Assembly: GCA_002245135.1 (NCBI GenBank)
Contig: NGBS01000681.1
Span: forward strand, 1 to 23,608
DNA length: 23,608 bases
DNA from: Proteromonas lacertae
Taxonomy: Eukaryota > Sar > Bigyra > Opalinata > Proteromonadidae
Direction of reading: 5' to 3'
This document shows positions 12,777 to 22,400 of this stretch, one piece after another. How positions within the stretch are numbered: the first letter of the stretch is position 1; the number at the start of each line of letters is the position of its first letter. The notes beneath the pieces are model-generated. The model did no database searches and was not told the DNA's origin. It worked only from the letters and a program-made list of their open reading frames with translations. Position numbers and translations under genes: made by a program.

Positions 12777-14042
12777 TTAAATTACATTTTTTATCTTTTT
12801 TACATCATTTACTTCATTTTCTTCTTCCATTTCTTCATTTCTCCTCCTCCTTTTATTTGCTTGGTTATAATGATTAATATACTTAATCACTTTCTCATCT
12901 CCTATTAATTTCAAATGATCTTCATATGAAACAGGTATTGTTAGTTTATTTAATTCTGGATGTAATTCACTCTCAGCATAATACCTTAATTTATCTAAAT
13001 CTGAAATAATGCAGTATCTATTTATATATAATTAATAATATAAATACTTATTCTTCTTCTCTTTACTCAATTTCTTCCACTTTATCCCTACAAATTTGTT
13101 TATCTCATTTTTTTCTGTAGAATTATTGTTGAAAAATTTTCTTATTATCTCATCTCTTGCAAATTTAGCAAATGCATTATATGCACATATAGGATTCTCA
13201 ATAACATTTGCAGACTTAGTTTTTCTACAATAAACATTTGTTTTATCCTTTTTATTCTCTTCTATTCTTTGAAAATTTACTAATGAAATTGATTTTATGT
13301 AAGTTTTTCTACAGTAAAATATATTTATATTCTCTATTTCTGATTGGATATATATCTATCAGTAATATACTTACTAATTATACATCATATAATTTTCTAG
13401 AATCACTCTCTAATAATGGATTTTCTATTATCTCTTTTAGTTTTTTTGTCAAATATTCATCTTTATCAATTTCATTTAACATCAATGACCATATTTTTGA
13501 CAATTCCTTTGATATTTTATTTGTGTTATAAGTAAAATAATATAAACAAGGAGGAAGTTCAGTAACAACTATTTCATTTGTCTTTTTATATTCAACTTTA
13601 TACACTTTTTCCCCATTACACACTACAATTGTAAAATCCAATTTCAAGTTATTTAATGAATACACTATAATATGTTAAATAGATTCTTATAAAAATATAC
13701 ACATGTTCATATAATCTTCAAAATTAACATCTTGATTTAGGAATTTTACATGGATTGATTCTTCTGTAATATGTATTACATCATATAAATCTAAAGAAGG
13801 TATAGCAACTCTATCTAACTCTCTAACTATAAGAATAAAAATTCCATTTTCACCCAAGCCGATATTTTTTGTAGAATTTATTATATACTATTTTTATAGA
13901 AAAACTGTTTTATATATACTTTCTCAGTTCTCTGTTCTAGAGATAATGATTCACATAAATCACAAAGCACCTCAGAAATAGGTGTCAGTATCTGATATGA
14001 CATATATTCTCTATACTTAAAGTTTAAAAGTATAGCATTCAT
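12777..14042 (-). CDS. HMG-box protein with uncharacterised N-terminal domain (paralogue 1), five exons
   Basis: Reconstructed from five minus-strand exons: 14042-13920, 13887-13701, 13664-13384, 13355-13048 and 13017-12777. The introns are 32, 36, 28 and 30 nt, each GTAT...TAG, and all phases fit, giving 379 aa. Residues about 250-302 read NPICAYNAFAKFARDEI then GIKWKKLSKEKKNKY, an HMG-box DNA-binding domain with the SAYxxF-like helix 1 and the G.KWK.LS...K..Y helix 2-3 pattern. The first about 190 residues (from MNAILLNFKYREYMSYQ) match no family I know but align with the gene at 20517-22287, including INSTKNIG against IDPTNNIG and the same first intron site. After the box comes a shared LDKLRYYAESEL segment, then basic NKRRRR, a likely nuclear signal. 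Probably a chromatin or transcription factor. YCRKT occurs twice ahead of the box. Individual splice choices are less certain than the overall model. Confidence 0.78.
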
Positions 14043-14305
14043 TGAATATAGACTATTATAAAATAGTAGGCTTATGATAATATAATTAATCTATATAATG
14101 TAGCCTCTATTACTATATCATAAATAACATATATTTTAAGCGCTACTATCTAATTACATACATATAGACCATGATTTTAATCAGTCTTATTCATTTATAA
14201 TAACATATTTCTCTATGATATATATTTATACTATATTACAGTTTTATTAAGTAGTTCATTATAAATATTCCCCTAATAATATAAATCTGTGTTTCAAGAT
14301 TTTTG
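14043..14305. promoter_or_regulatory. Divergent intergenic region between HMG-box gene 1 and the binding-protein gene
   Basis: A 263 bp, extremely AT-rich spacer upstream of two divergently transcribed genes. I see no RNA gene, no repeat and no recognisable factor-binding motif. Confidence 0.45.
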
Positions 14306-15907
14306 ATGAAGTCTTTTTTGGTATTACTAGGAATAGTTGTGGTTGTATGGGGTAATGGATGTTTAAATCCTGACACATCCTGCCAAGAAACCAGTCAAAA
14401 ATTCCCAACATTACCCAAGTTTGATTCTCATAAGTATGTAAATTTGACAAATCATAACTATTGGGTTGAGTTAAATATAACTGATCCAGATTATAGAACT
14501 CCTGAAGGTAAAGAAGGACATACTTACCAATATGTGTTAGTTTATTGTGGTTGTGAAAAATTAAGACTTCCAACAGGTAGACCAATAATCAGAGTGCCAG
14601 TAGCTGATATTGGTAATGTTATACCTGATGTGTATCCAATGTTAGGTGCTTTAAATGTTCAAAAGAGATTAACCTTGAGTTTATACCCTAGTTACATAGC
14701 AACAGACACAGTAGTTGATGATATAATAAGTAGAATAGATAAGATTCACTTTGTCGATGATTATGACCCAAGAGATCATGCAGGTACTGCAAATACCGAC
14801 GTCTTGAAAAAAGCAAATCCTGAAGTATTTTTCTGTGGATGGGATATAGCCAAAGATTTAGCTGGTAAATTTGCTAATTATATATATTGGGGATCAGGTG
14901 ATGAGACAAGTGCAATAGCTCGTTCTGAGTGGATTGAAATAATGGGTGTAATAGTAGGAGAAATAGACAAAGCTCAAACTGAGAGCGATCGAGCCAGAGA
15001 TGCTTACAATAAAGTAAAAGATGCAATATCTCCAAATGCTACAAAACCTAAAGTGTTTATGGGAACATTTTACAATTTTACTGATCATTCAGGTAAAGTT
15101 CGAGAAAGATGGTTTGTTCCAGGTAATGAAAGTGATCAAGCGCGCTTAGTAATTGATGCACAAGGTACTTATTTAGGACCACCAGGATCAAAAGATATAG
15201 AACTTAATAAAGCTGATGGTGATAAATGGTTAAAAGAAGCTGATTTTTGGTTAGATGCTGAATATTGTTATAGTCGATTAGAATCCTTTTTAGGTGAATT
15301 TCCTGATTTAGGTAATTATAAAGTAGTTCAAAATGATAATATATATACACCAACTAGAAGAGCTGGAGATGATTTATGTCAAGTCAATGAAGCTTATGAA
15401 ACTGGTGCAATTTATCCAAGTTATTTATTAGCTGATGTAGTAAATATATTACATCCAGGAACAATCCCTAATAGAACATTACAATTTTATTCCAATATAT
15501 TGCCATTATCACCTAATACTCATATCAAATTAGGTGATGTATCAACCTATCCAGTTAATTGTAAATATGGTGGTTGGCAAGAATGGAGTGAATGTAGTAC
15601 AAATTGTGGAAATGGTTATCGATATAGATATAGAAATATTATACAATTACCTAAGAATGGTGGTTCTCAATGTAGATCTTCATTTGATGCAATTGATTGT
15701 GTTGGTCCTTGTAAATCTACTTTCAACTTAACAGTTTTATTAATTTGTGTAGGTATACTTGCATTTTTAGTTGCTGTTGCTGTTGCATGGTATGTAGGAA
15801 GAAGAACAGCCAAGAATATTGGTAATAGTTTACAGAATATGAAAGCTGATGAAAAGAGTGTAATGATTGAACAATTAGCGCAGGGTAATTATAATTCCAT
15901 TGCATAA
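14306..15907 (+). CDS. Membrane-anchored periplasmic-binding-protein-like receptor with TSP1 domain
   Basis: Intronless, 533 aa; the start is the ATG at 14306, which gives signal peptide MKSFLVLLGIVVVVWGNG. Residues about 60-385 look like a bacterial class III (BtuF/FhuD type) substrate-binding protein, the family that captures siderophores, haem or cobalamin. The order is a first lobe (RPIIRVPVADIGNVIPDVYPML, then KKANPEVFFCGWD), a long linker helix (ARSEWIEIMGVIVGEI ... ARDAYNKVKDAI), a second lobe (KPKVFMGTFYNF onward) and the late motif NEAYETGAIYPSYLLADVVNILHPG (split by me as NEAYETG, then LLADVVNILHPG). Residues 421-469 are a thrombospondin type 1 repeat (GGWQEWSECSTNCGNGYRYR, GGSQC, CVGPC). 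One membrane helix follows at about 474-497, then RR and a short cytoplasmic tail. Several N-glycosylation sites lie in the ectodomain. Likely a cell-surface or phagosomal receptor for a small ligand; the ligand is unknown and no ABC permease gene is adjacent. Confidence 0.85.
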   Translation: MKSFLVLLGIVVVVWGNGCLNPDTSCQETSQKFPTLPKFDSHKYVNLTNHNYWVELNITDPDYRTPEGKEGHTYQYVLVYCGCEKLRLPTGRPIIRVPVADIGNVIPDVYPMLGALNVQKRLTLSLYPSYIATDTVVDDIISRIDKIHFVDDYDPRDHAGTANTDVLKKANPEVFFCGWDIAKDLAGKFANYIYWGSGDETSAIARSEWIEIMGVIVGEIDKAQTESDRARDAYNKVKDAISPNATKPKVFMGTFYNFTDHSGKVRERWFVPGNESDQARLVIDAQGTYLGPPGSKDIELNKADGDKWLKEADFWLDAEYCYSRLESFLGEFPDLGNYKVVQNDNIYTPTRRAGDDLCQVNEAYETGAIYPSYLLADVVNILHPGTIPNRTLQFYSNILPLSPNTHIKLGDVSTYPVNCKYGGWQEWSECSTNCGNGYRYRYRNIIQLPKNGGSQCRSSFDAIDCVGPCKSTFNLTVLLICVGILAFLVAVAVAWYVGRRTAKNIGNSLQNMKADEKSVMIEQLAQGNYNSIA

Positions 15908-16059
15908 ACTAATAAATGTTGTTATTTTTTTTTAAGGGATGTATTAATTGAATGAGAGATGTTTTAATGATATTTTTACATATTTACAGAAATTATACAT
16001 AAAATACCAAAAACTTGGCTTGACAGAATTGAATCTTTTTTTTCTTATTTTTACAGTAC
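15908..16059. promoter_or_regulatory. Short spacer between the binding-protein gene and the pseudokinase gene
   Basis: 152 bp, AT-rich, with a run of nine T at 15927. Holds the 3' end of the upstream gene and the promoter of the next. The stretch tttcttatttttacag just before the ATG at 16060 looks like a 3' splice site, so an undetected 5' untranslated exon is possible. Confidence 0.4.
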
Positions 16060-18275
16060 ATGCCTTCTATTCATTGTTTAACTCAAGGAGATGACTTAGT
16101 ATTGAATATAATATTGATATGTAACCATTATAGAGCAAAATAACACCAGATTTACCTTACACAGTATATTTTTGTGTTTTTATTGATAGGTAATTAAACC
16201 AATAGCTGAAGAATATCAAAGTTATTTAATAAAAGGTAAAGAAGAGGACTTTAATAGTCATTTGAAAGTTTTGAATTTAAAAGGCATTTCAGATGAATCA
16301 ATCGAAAAATTTGTATATAAGTATATCATATAGTGAATATTAGAAAGTAGATCGAGGCAAATACTTGAATGATCAAAATCACGTAGATGAAGAAAGAACA
16401 ATTCACCTAACTGCTTTTCAAGCAATGGTATTAATAATTCCTCGTAGTTGTAATGCTATAAGTAGTGAAAGTTTTAAATATCAAAATGAAAATCGTATAA
16501 AGATATTGGATAATGTATGTGAGAACTTAATTAGTTTAAACAAAAGTGGTTTATGTCATGGTCGTTTAACACCAAGTAATATAACAATACATCCTAATAA
16601 TGAATATAGATTGAGAAATTGTGGTTTATTTGGTATAAGTCATATTCATGATTTATCATATGATGAATTTAGTTATTTAGCTCCAGAAGTGATAAGAGGT
16701 AAAGATTGTACAATAGCTTCTGATATATGGAGTTTTGGTTGTATTGTATACAATTTAATAACAGGTCGAAGATTATTCCATGCTTCAAATGTGAAAGATT
16801 TAGCTAGTAAAATAATAAAATGTGATTTCATTATTGGTGAAAATGAATGTAATGATAAGGAGAGAAAATTGATTATTAACTTGGTGAAAAAGGATAAAGA
16901 TGAAAGAATAAAGATTGATAATCTGAAAGAGAATCTTGAAAAGATAAAAGATGAGAAATTTGAACCAGATAGTGATAATGTGACTTTACATTATATAGAA
17001 CAAATGGCTGAACATAATATGCCAATAACAGACGATGGAAAATTAGCAGTGATAGGTCAAAAAGGCATAAAACGTGATTTTACATTATTTGGTCAACCAT
17101 TAACCTTACCACCAGCTCCATCCACAGAGACTTCTTCCGAAGCAGCAATGGAAGAAGAGAAGAAAGAAGAAGAAGAAGAGGTTCGTTTATTAGAGCAAGT
17201 AATAAATTTGTTTAATGATGTAGATCGATCAAAATATGAAGATAAAAAAGATTATCTGTTTGGTTTATTAATAAATTTAGCTTTCAAGAAAATGTATTTT
17301 ACTACAATTAAAGAGAAAATGAAAACGAATAGCTATCCATTATATGATAAGATATTAAAAAATGTAATATGTAATGATTGGAAACCTGAAGAATTTGATC
17401 GAGATAGAATAGTAACTCCCACAATAGCTCTTGAATTAAAAAAGAGAGATGGAAATAATAGTAACAATAATGCTAAGATAGATGAAGAGAATTTAGCTTT
17501 AGCGAAGTTATTAGCAAAGATATTACCTGAGTTAAGTAATTTAAATATAATAGAATTATTACATACAGATAAAGAAACAACTGACAAAATCTTGAAGTAT
17601 ATTACAAATAATCTAGATCGAGATAACTTAAAGAGATTTAAGAAAATAAAGTTGAATGGTTCTTATGCCAGTAAAGATTCTATGAAGATATTTAGTGATG
17701 TTTTATCTTCATCTAATCATAAGAATATGAAGATTTTATATTTTGAAGATAATGAAATAGGAGATGATGGTATTACTTATTTAGCATCTAAAGCCTGTGA
17801 TATGCCTGATTTAGAAGAATTATATGTTAGTTCAAATGGAATAACATCAAAAGGTTTGAATATCTTAACAAACAGTTTGAAAGATTTTAAGCATTTGAAT
17901 TGTATATCAATAGCTAAAAATAAACAAGTTGACAAGAACAGTGTTAGAAGATTCATAAAAGCATTAAGACATTGTCCTTACATCGACTTTTTATGTCTTA
18001 GTGAAACAGCAGTTGATGATGATGTAATAGAAGATATAGTAAAAGCAATGAATGAGCATTTATTCAAACAATTAGAGATGGTACTATTGAATAACAATCA
18101 AATCACTGATAAAGGTGCGAAATCCTTAATAAATTGTCTTGGTAAGACTCGTGCTGATAGTGTTTGTCCTAAATTGGGAATATTGGATCTTAACAGTAAT
18201 GATAAGATGAAAGATCGTAATATAACAAGTTGTGTATTTGGTAATGAAAAACCATGGTATGAATTTAGTTCTTAA
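16060..18275 (+). CDS. Pseudokinase with C-terminal leucine-rich repeats
   Basis: Four exons: 16060-16098, 16134-16163, 16190-16312 and 16344-18275. The introns are 35, 26 and 31 nt, all phase 0, giving 707 aa starting MPSIHCLTQGDDL. The C-lobe of a protein kinase is clear: APE at 177-179 in SYLAPEVIRG, and SDIWSFGCIVYNLITGRRLF around 190-209. The catalytic motifs are lost: HRD is HGR (HGRLTPSN, about 136) and DFG is NCG (RLRNCGLFG, about 156), with no glycine-rich loop in the shortened N-lobe. It should therefore not phosphorylate and may act as a scaffold or allosteric sensor. A middle acidic linker (EEEKKEEEEEVRLL) leads to residues about 500-690. Those carry ribonuclease-inhibitor-type leucine-rich repeats, for example MKILYFEDNEIGDDGITYL, LEELYVSSNGITSKGLNIL and LEMVLLNNNQITDKGAKSL. 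Stop TAA. Converges with POLD3 80 bp downstream. Confidence 0.85.
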
Positions 18276-18355
18276 AACAAAAGAATTTGATGTTTTTTGT
18301 TGTTGTTTACAAATATTCTTACTATTGTAATAATTATTAGTTATGTTAATTTTTT
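18276..18355. other. Convergent 3' spacer between the pseudokinase and POLD3 genes
   Basis: Only 80 bp lie between the two stop codons of convergent genes. Both polyadenylation regions must sit here; T-rich runs at 18292-18305 and 18350-18357 are the only features I see. Confidence 0.5.
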
Positions 18356-19803
18356 TTATGCTGGTTTAAAAAAAGAAGAAATTGTAATTTGACCATTTGA
18401 AGATTTCTTTGATTTCTTCTTCGGAGGAATGTCTTTCTCGTTTTCTTCATTCTTTAAACTTCTCTTACTCTTACTCTTACTATTTTTTTCTTTTGACTTT
18501 TCAGCTTTTATATTTTCATGATTATTATTATTATAATTATTTAAATCATCTTTTTTCTTTTTTTCTTTCTCTTCTTCAGTAACATCAACTTCTTCTTCTA
18601 CATATTTTTCTTCTGTTACTTCAAAACCATTTTCATCAATATAACTCACTAGTTTATATACACCTTTTGTTGGATTTTTATTTTCTTCCTTTTCTTCATA
18701 TTCACTATCAACTGAGTTATTATATTCAAATTCATCATCATTTAATATTTCTTCTTTCTTTTCATTGTCATTTTCTTTTCTCTGATCTTCCTTTTCTTTT
18801 GTATCATCAATAATATCACTTACTTCATCATTATCACTTTCTACAATATCATTTTCTTCATCTTCATTTTCATCATCATCGTCATCATCAACAACATTTT
18901 TAACATTATTATTACTATTATTATTACCTTTATTGTTTTTCTTCATCATTGGTAATTCTACATCACTTCCAATATCATCTTCTTCATCATAATATAACGG
19001 TTTAATCTCTATTGACTTGTCACTTTCTATAAATCATATTATGGATTATAAAAATATACTGTTAAAAAAAGAATCCATTTTAGTTGATGATTTGCTAGGT
19101 TTATCTATTGCAATTAGTATAATAAAAAACTGATACTTTTCAATTGTTTTGATTTACTGCTATTATTTGATGGTTTTGGTATAAAAGATGATTTAGGAGT
19201 GAAACTTGATTTTAATGGTTGTAAATCTTTTATTTTTCTTTCTTTTTCTTCATCAGCAGCTGCTATAGCTTTATTTGATGCATCATGAGCTGTTAAATTA
19301 GCTTTTGATCCAGCAATGATTTCTACACTTTTGAATTTATAATTTGGTTTTATATATTTCAATTCTTTACATTGTATTGGATATAATGGTAATATTGTAT
19401 TTATTGTAATATCTGGCTTTGTTAAGGAATTATTAATTATTCCATTTATCGAACAATCACCACCAATCTCAGCTGAATGAATGCTAAATAACAAACTACG
19501 CATATCTTCTATTTCATCATCTATACATAAACAAAATGGGAGAATTTATTAATACTATCTTCTCTTTCATCTCTCTTTATATCAATTATGAAATTTTCAG
19601 CATTTATTTTATCAATTCCACATATTATCTCATTCTTATTTAGTTTTCCCTTATTTTCTTCGTAAAAATAACACAAATTTCTAAATTATGATAACTATGA
19701 TATACTTTTCTGCTTCAAATATACTGATGCGTTGTTCTCTTGCTAGAGACACATATGATACTATTGATTTATCATCAAACACCAATTCTGAAATGGCGCT
19801 CAT
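18356..19803 (-). CDS. POLD3: DNA polymerase delta subunit 3 (POLD3/p66/Cdc27-like)
   Basis: Non-catalytic subunit of DNA polymerase delta, which tethers the enzyme to PCNA. Five minus-strand exons from the ATG at 19803-19801; introns at 19681-19705 (25 nt), 19521-19555 (35), 19105-19136 (32) and 19027-19059 (33) restore one 440 aa frame (human POLD3 is 466 aa). The N-terminus (SAISELVFDDKSIVSYVSLA) resembles the winged-helix domain that binds the B subunit, with the FDDKSIVSYVSL pattern like VTDQNKIVTYKWLS in human. The middle is low-complexity and acidic or lysine-rich. An internal PIP-like motif KMDSFF lies where human has NMMSNFF. Near the C-terminus YIDENGFEVTEEKYVEEE matches human YVDGEGCIVTEKVYESES, and the protein ends with a canonical PCNA box, QITISSFFKPA. 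Stop TAA. Head-to-head with HMG-box gene 2 across 713 bp; a DNA replication gene expressed in S phase in other species. Confidence 0.92.
19681..19705 (-). other. 25 nt intron in POLD3, the shortest placed here
   Basis: On the minus strand it begins GTATATCATAG and ends ATAATTTAG. Its removal joins EAEK to NLCYFYEEN in a frame that continues to the next intron. Leaving it in shifts the frame and hits a stop at once. Confidence 0.85.
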
Positions 19804-20516
19804 TTTATAGAACAATCGAGATTTGAACCGATTGTTTTTTTCGACTATTTATTAGAAGATCTATAACTCAGTTTTATGTTATTTATTTCTTTGTTTTTTT
19901 ATTATTTAATAGCACAATACATTTTACAATTAATAGATTTCATTTTATTTCTATTTTTATCAGATTAAAAAAAGAACAGTGTTATATACATAAAATAACA
20001 AAGTACATATAAAGCTAAGTACTTATATTTATTTTATTTTAAAATATACAATCAATTTACATGAAAAATTCTTCAATTATCATTTTTATACTTTATTGAT
20101 GCACCGCAATTAAAATACACACAACCATGCTATTTTTAGATAGACCTGTATAAATGAAAACAGCATATTCAACGTTACTCTCTTAAGTTCTCAGAAAACT
20201 CAAATATAACAATATACAATATCACAATAGGATTATTACCTTCATTCAATTAGTTCTTATGTATATTAGCGTAATTTTATTGATATTACATGAGTTTCAT
20301 GAATGTATTAAAGAAGTAGGTGAAATATAGTCCAAAATGCATAAAATATATAAAATTAGTAGTTAGTTTAATAGATAGTACATAAATAGAATATACATCG
20401 AATAAAACCATAAAAATCAAAAAAGAAGTTTGAGTGATTCAAACTACCAATAGAATTAACAAATTTCTTTCAATACATATTAAATATTTTATTTGTACTT
20501 ATTATTGACATAGATT
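19804..20516. promoter_or_regulatory. Divergent intergenic region between POLD3 and HMG-box gene 2
   Basis: 713 bp separating two divergent genes. Apart from the inverted repeat near POLD3 I find no ORF with a recognisable product, no tRNA and no repeat array. Composition is like the other spacers. Confidence 0.45.
19811..19836. promoter_or_regulatory. Inverted repeat just upstream of the POLD3 start codon
   Basis: AACAATCG (19811-19818) and CGATTGTT (19829-19836) form an 8 bp inverted repeat with a 10 nt loop, ending 8 bp before the ATG. It could be a hairpin in the 5' leader or a palindromic factor site. A related AAACAATC/GATTGTTT pair occurs at 22348-22372. Confidence 0.4.
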
Positions 20517-22287
20517 ATGATGCAGCATATTTTGATCAATATTAGTGAACAGCCAGACACTCATATAGACATAATGAGTCATTTTAAATACAAAAACAGT
20601 TGTCAATGGTCTTGTTTAAGCTATAGTGACTGTAGAGTATTTATTTATGTATATATATTCCAGGTGAACATTGATCCAACCAATAATATAGGGTTCTCAA
20701 GTAAAGGTAAAATGGTAATTATTGTAAATCATAAATCATTATTACCCAAAGAAAATGAAAGAAAGGAAACAGGAATCATTCCAACTTCTGTCCATTTAGA
20801 TTTCTTATCAACTGACATGACAATTGATGAATATGTAGAACTATGTATAATAAATATATCTAATTTAATAACATATATAGGTAATATAGGATTTATATTT
20901 AATGATTTAGAAATTATAGTAAGAGAAGGAAATAGCATAGTTCATATAGAAATATACAATAATGAGTTTCATTCTAGTCCAATGAATAGAGGATTGTATT
21001 TATATGCTTATAACAGAGATGATGTATATCGAATATTACCTTATTACGATGGATGGTTATTAAGTCTTCTTAACTTAAACAGAAAATATGATGAAAACTT
21101 AAAACAGATATATTTAAGAGTAGGATACTGTCGTCAGTTCAATTTAGAAAAAGAGATAGCTAATTCATCTGCTGTTATGGTATTGTTACTGAGAGATAAA
21201 AAACTCAAGATACATGAATTAAACATGAAGAAATGTATAGTATCAACATATTGGTTTGATAAAAATAATGCAAAATGTATTTATTCCAAAGAATTTGAAG
21301 AATTAGATCCTTCACCAGAAGTTTTAAATAACTGGGATGCTTATGGTAAAATAATCAAAGAATATAAGCTTCGATTTACATTCTTACCCAATCCAACTTC
21401 TATAAAAGTATAGTTATAAAATTGATAATATATATAACTTTAATAGACCAGAGGATTGAATAATAAAAATAAAGTAAGAAATTGCTATAGTGCCTACAGT
21501 TTCTATTCAAAAGATATGCGTCCAGAAGTAGAAGAAGAATATTTACTTACTAACACAGAAGATAATTTTAAATAAAGATGTAATTAACAAAGAAATAGGT
21601 AATAGATGGAAACAAGAACTTTACCATACAAAACACATGTACGAAATGTATGCTGTATTAGATAGAATAAGATATTTAAAAGAAACAAAACAAGAATTAA
21701 AATATCCCTTTTCTGATATTGAGAAAGAAGAAGATAATTACAAAAAAGAAGAAATAGTTGCTAAAGTGGCTCATATAAAGCTTTTATTTAATAATATTAA
21801 TCAGCCTTTATGTAAAAATGCAAAATATCTCATATATTATAATATTAATATCGAGAAATACAAAAAAGAAAACAGTCAAGATACAATAGATGATATATCT
21901 AAAAAGATATATGATGATTTTATGAAATTAAGCGACTATGAATTCGATAGAATGGTAAATAACAATAATTTTAATCTAAAGAATATAACATATGATATTG
22001 TAGACGACAATGCTGTTAAATATCTTCCATCAAATATGATATTTAATACTGTTATTAAATCATATGAAAGTTCAAGTGAAGGAAAAGAACTTCAAACTGA
22101 AGAAGAAATGAGTTATCAACATATAAAAAGAGAACACGATAATGGAGAAAAAGGAATACAAGCAGATGAAGAAATAGAAAATCAACCTATAAAGAGAAAA
22201 CATGATGACGATGATAGAGAAGAGAATGATAATGACAACAAATGCATGAAAACATCTGATAGTTACAAATTGTTTGGTATTTTTTAG
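20517..22287 (+). CDS. HMG-box protein with uncharacterised N-terminal domain (paralogue 2)
   Basis: Four exons in my model: 20517-20636, 20664-21407, 21447-21527 and 21559-22287, with introns of 27, 39 and 31 nt, all phase 0, giving 557 aa. The second ATG (20520) fits the paralogue's start better. The N-terminal domain aligns with the gene at 12777-14042 (IDPTNNIG/INSTKNIG; IDEYVEL/FEDYMNM; GLYLYAYN/CLYYFTYN) and has an intron at the same place before that motif. The HMG box spans roughly residues 297-342: NCYSAYSFYSKDMRPE, then NKDVINKEIGNRWKQEL, then HTKHMYEMYA. A shared AVLDRIRYLKETKQEL helix follows. The C-terminal tail is highly charged with KRKHDDDD, a possible nuclear signal. The third intron (21528-21558) begins GTAGAA and ends TACTAACACAG; alternatively one extra T at 21566-21569 breaks the frame. 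Role probably in chromatin or transcription. Stop TAG. Confidence 0.78.
21528..21558 (+). other. Probable 31 nt intron inside the HMG box of paralogue 2
   Basis: Begins GTAGAAGAAG and ends TTACTAACACAG, a strong branch-point plus 3' splice-site string. Removing it joins MRPE to KIILNKDVINKEIG in phase 0 and avoids the TAA in the unspliced frame. The 5' end GTAG is unlike the GTAT of the other introns, so a single-base insertion at 21566-21569 remains a rival explanation. Confidence 0.55.
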
Positions 22288-22347
22288 AAAAAATATATAA
22301 TATAATATAATAATTTGATTTATTTTTTTGTATTAATCATATAAATA

Positions 22348-22372
22348 GATTGTTTTTTTTTTTGAAACAATC
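22348..22372. terminator. Hairpin downstream of HMG-box gene 2
   Basis: GATTGTTT (22348-22355) and AAACAATC (22365-22372) can pair around a T-rich loop, 60 bp after the stop codon. It may mark the 3' untranslated region or 3' end formation, but a chance palindrome in AT-rich DNA is also possible. Confidence 0.3.
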
Positions 22373-22400
22373 AAGTTCTTCAAGCCAGAGTTGTATAGAA

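Noticed and set aside
16365-16400. Start of the pseudokinase at TTG 16365
   Set aside because: Three phase-0 mini-introns extend the frame upstream to an ATG at 16060 with continuous coding sequence.
18356-19503. Two independent minus-strand genes (18356-18949 and 19114-19503)
   Set aside because: They are joined in frame by 32 and 33 nt introns, and the combined protein has POLD3 features at both ends.
19800-19880. tRNA on the minus strand, because GGTTCAAATCTCG looks like a T-loop/B box
   Set aside because: No acceptor, D or anticodon stem can be drawn at the right distance; the match is part of a simple inverted repeat near the POLD3 start.
10888-22287. Ciliate code with TAA/TAG read as glutamine
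   Set aside because: Protein families end naturally at TAA or TAG, and glutamine is encoded by CAA/CAG throughout, so these triplets act as stops.
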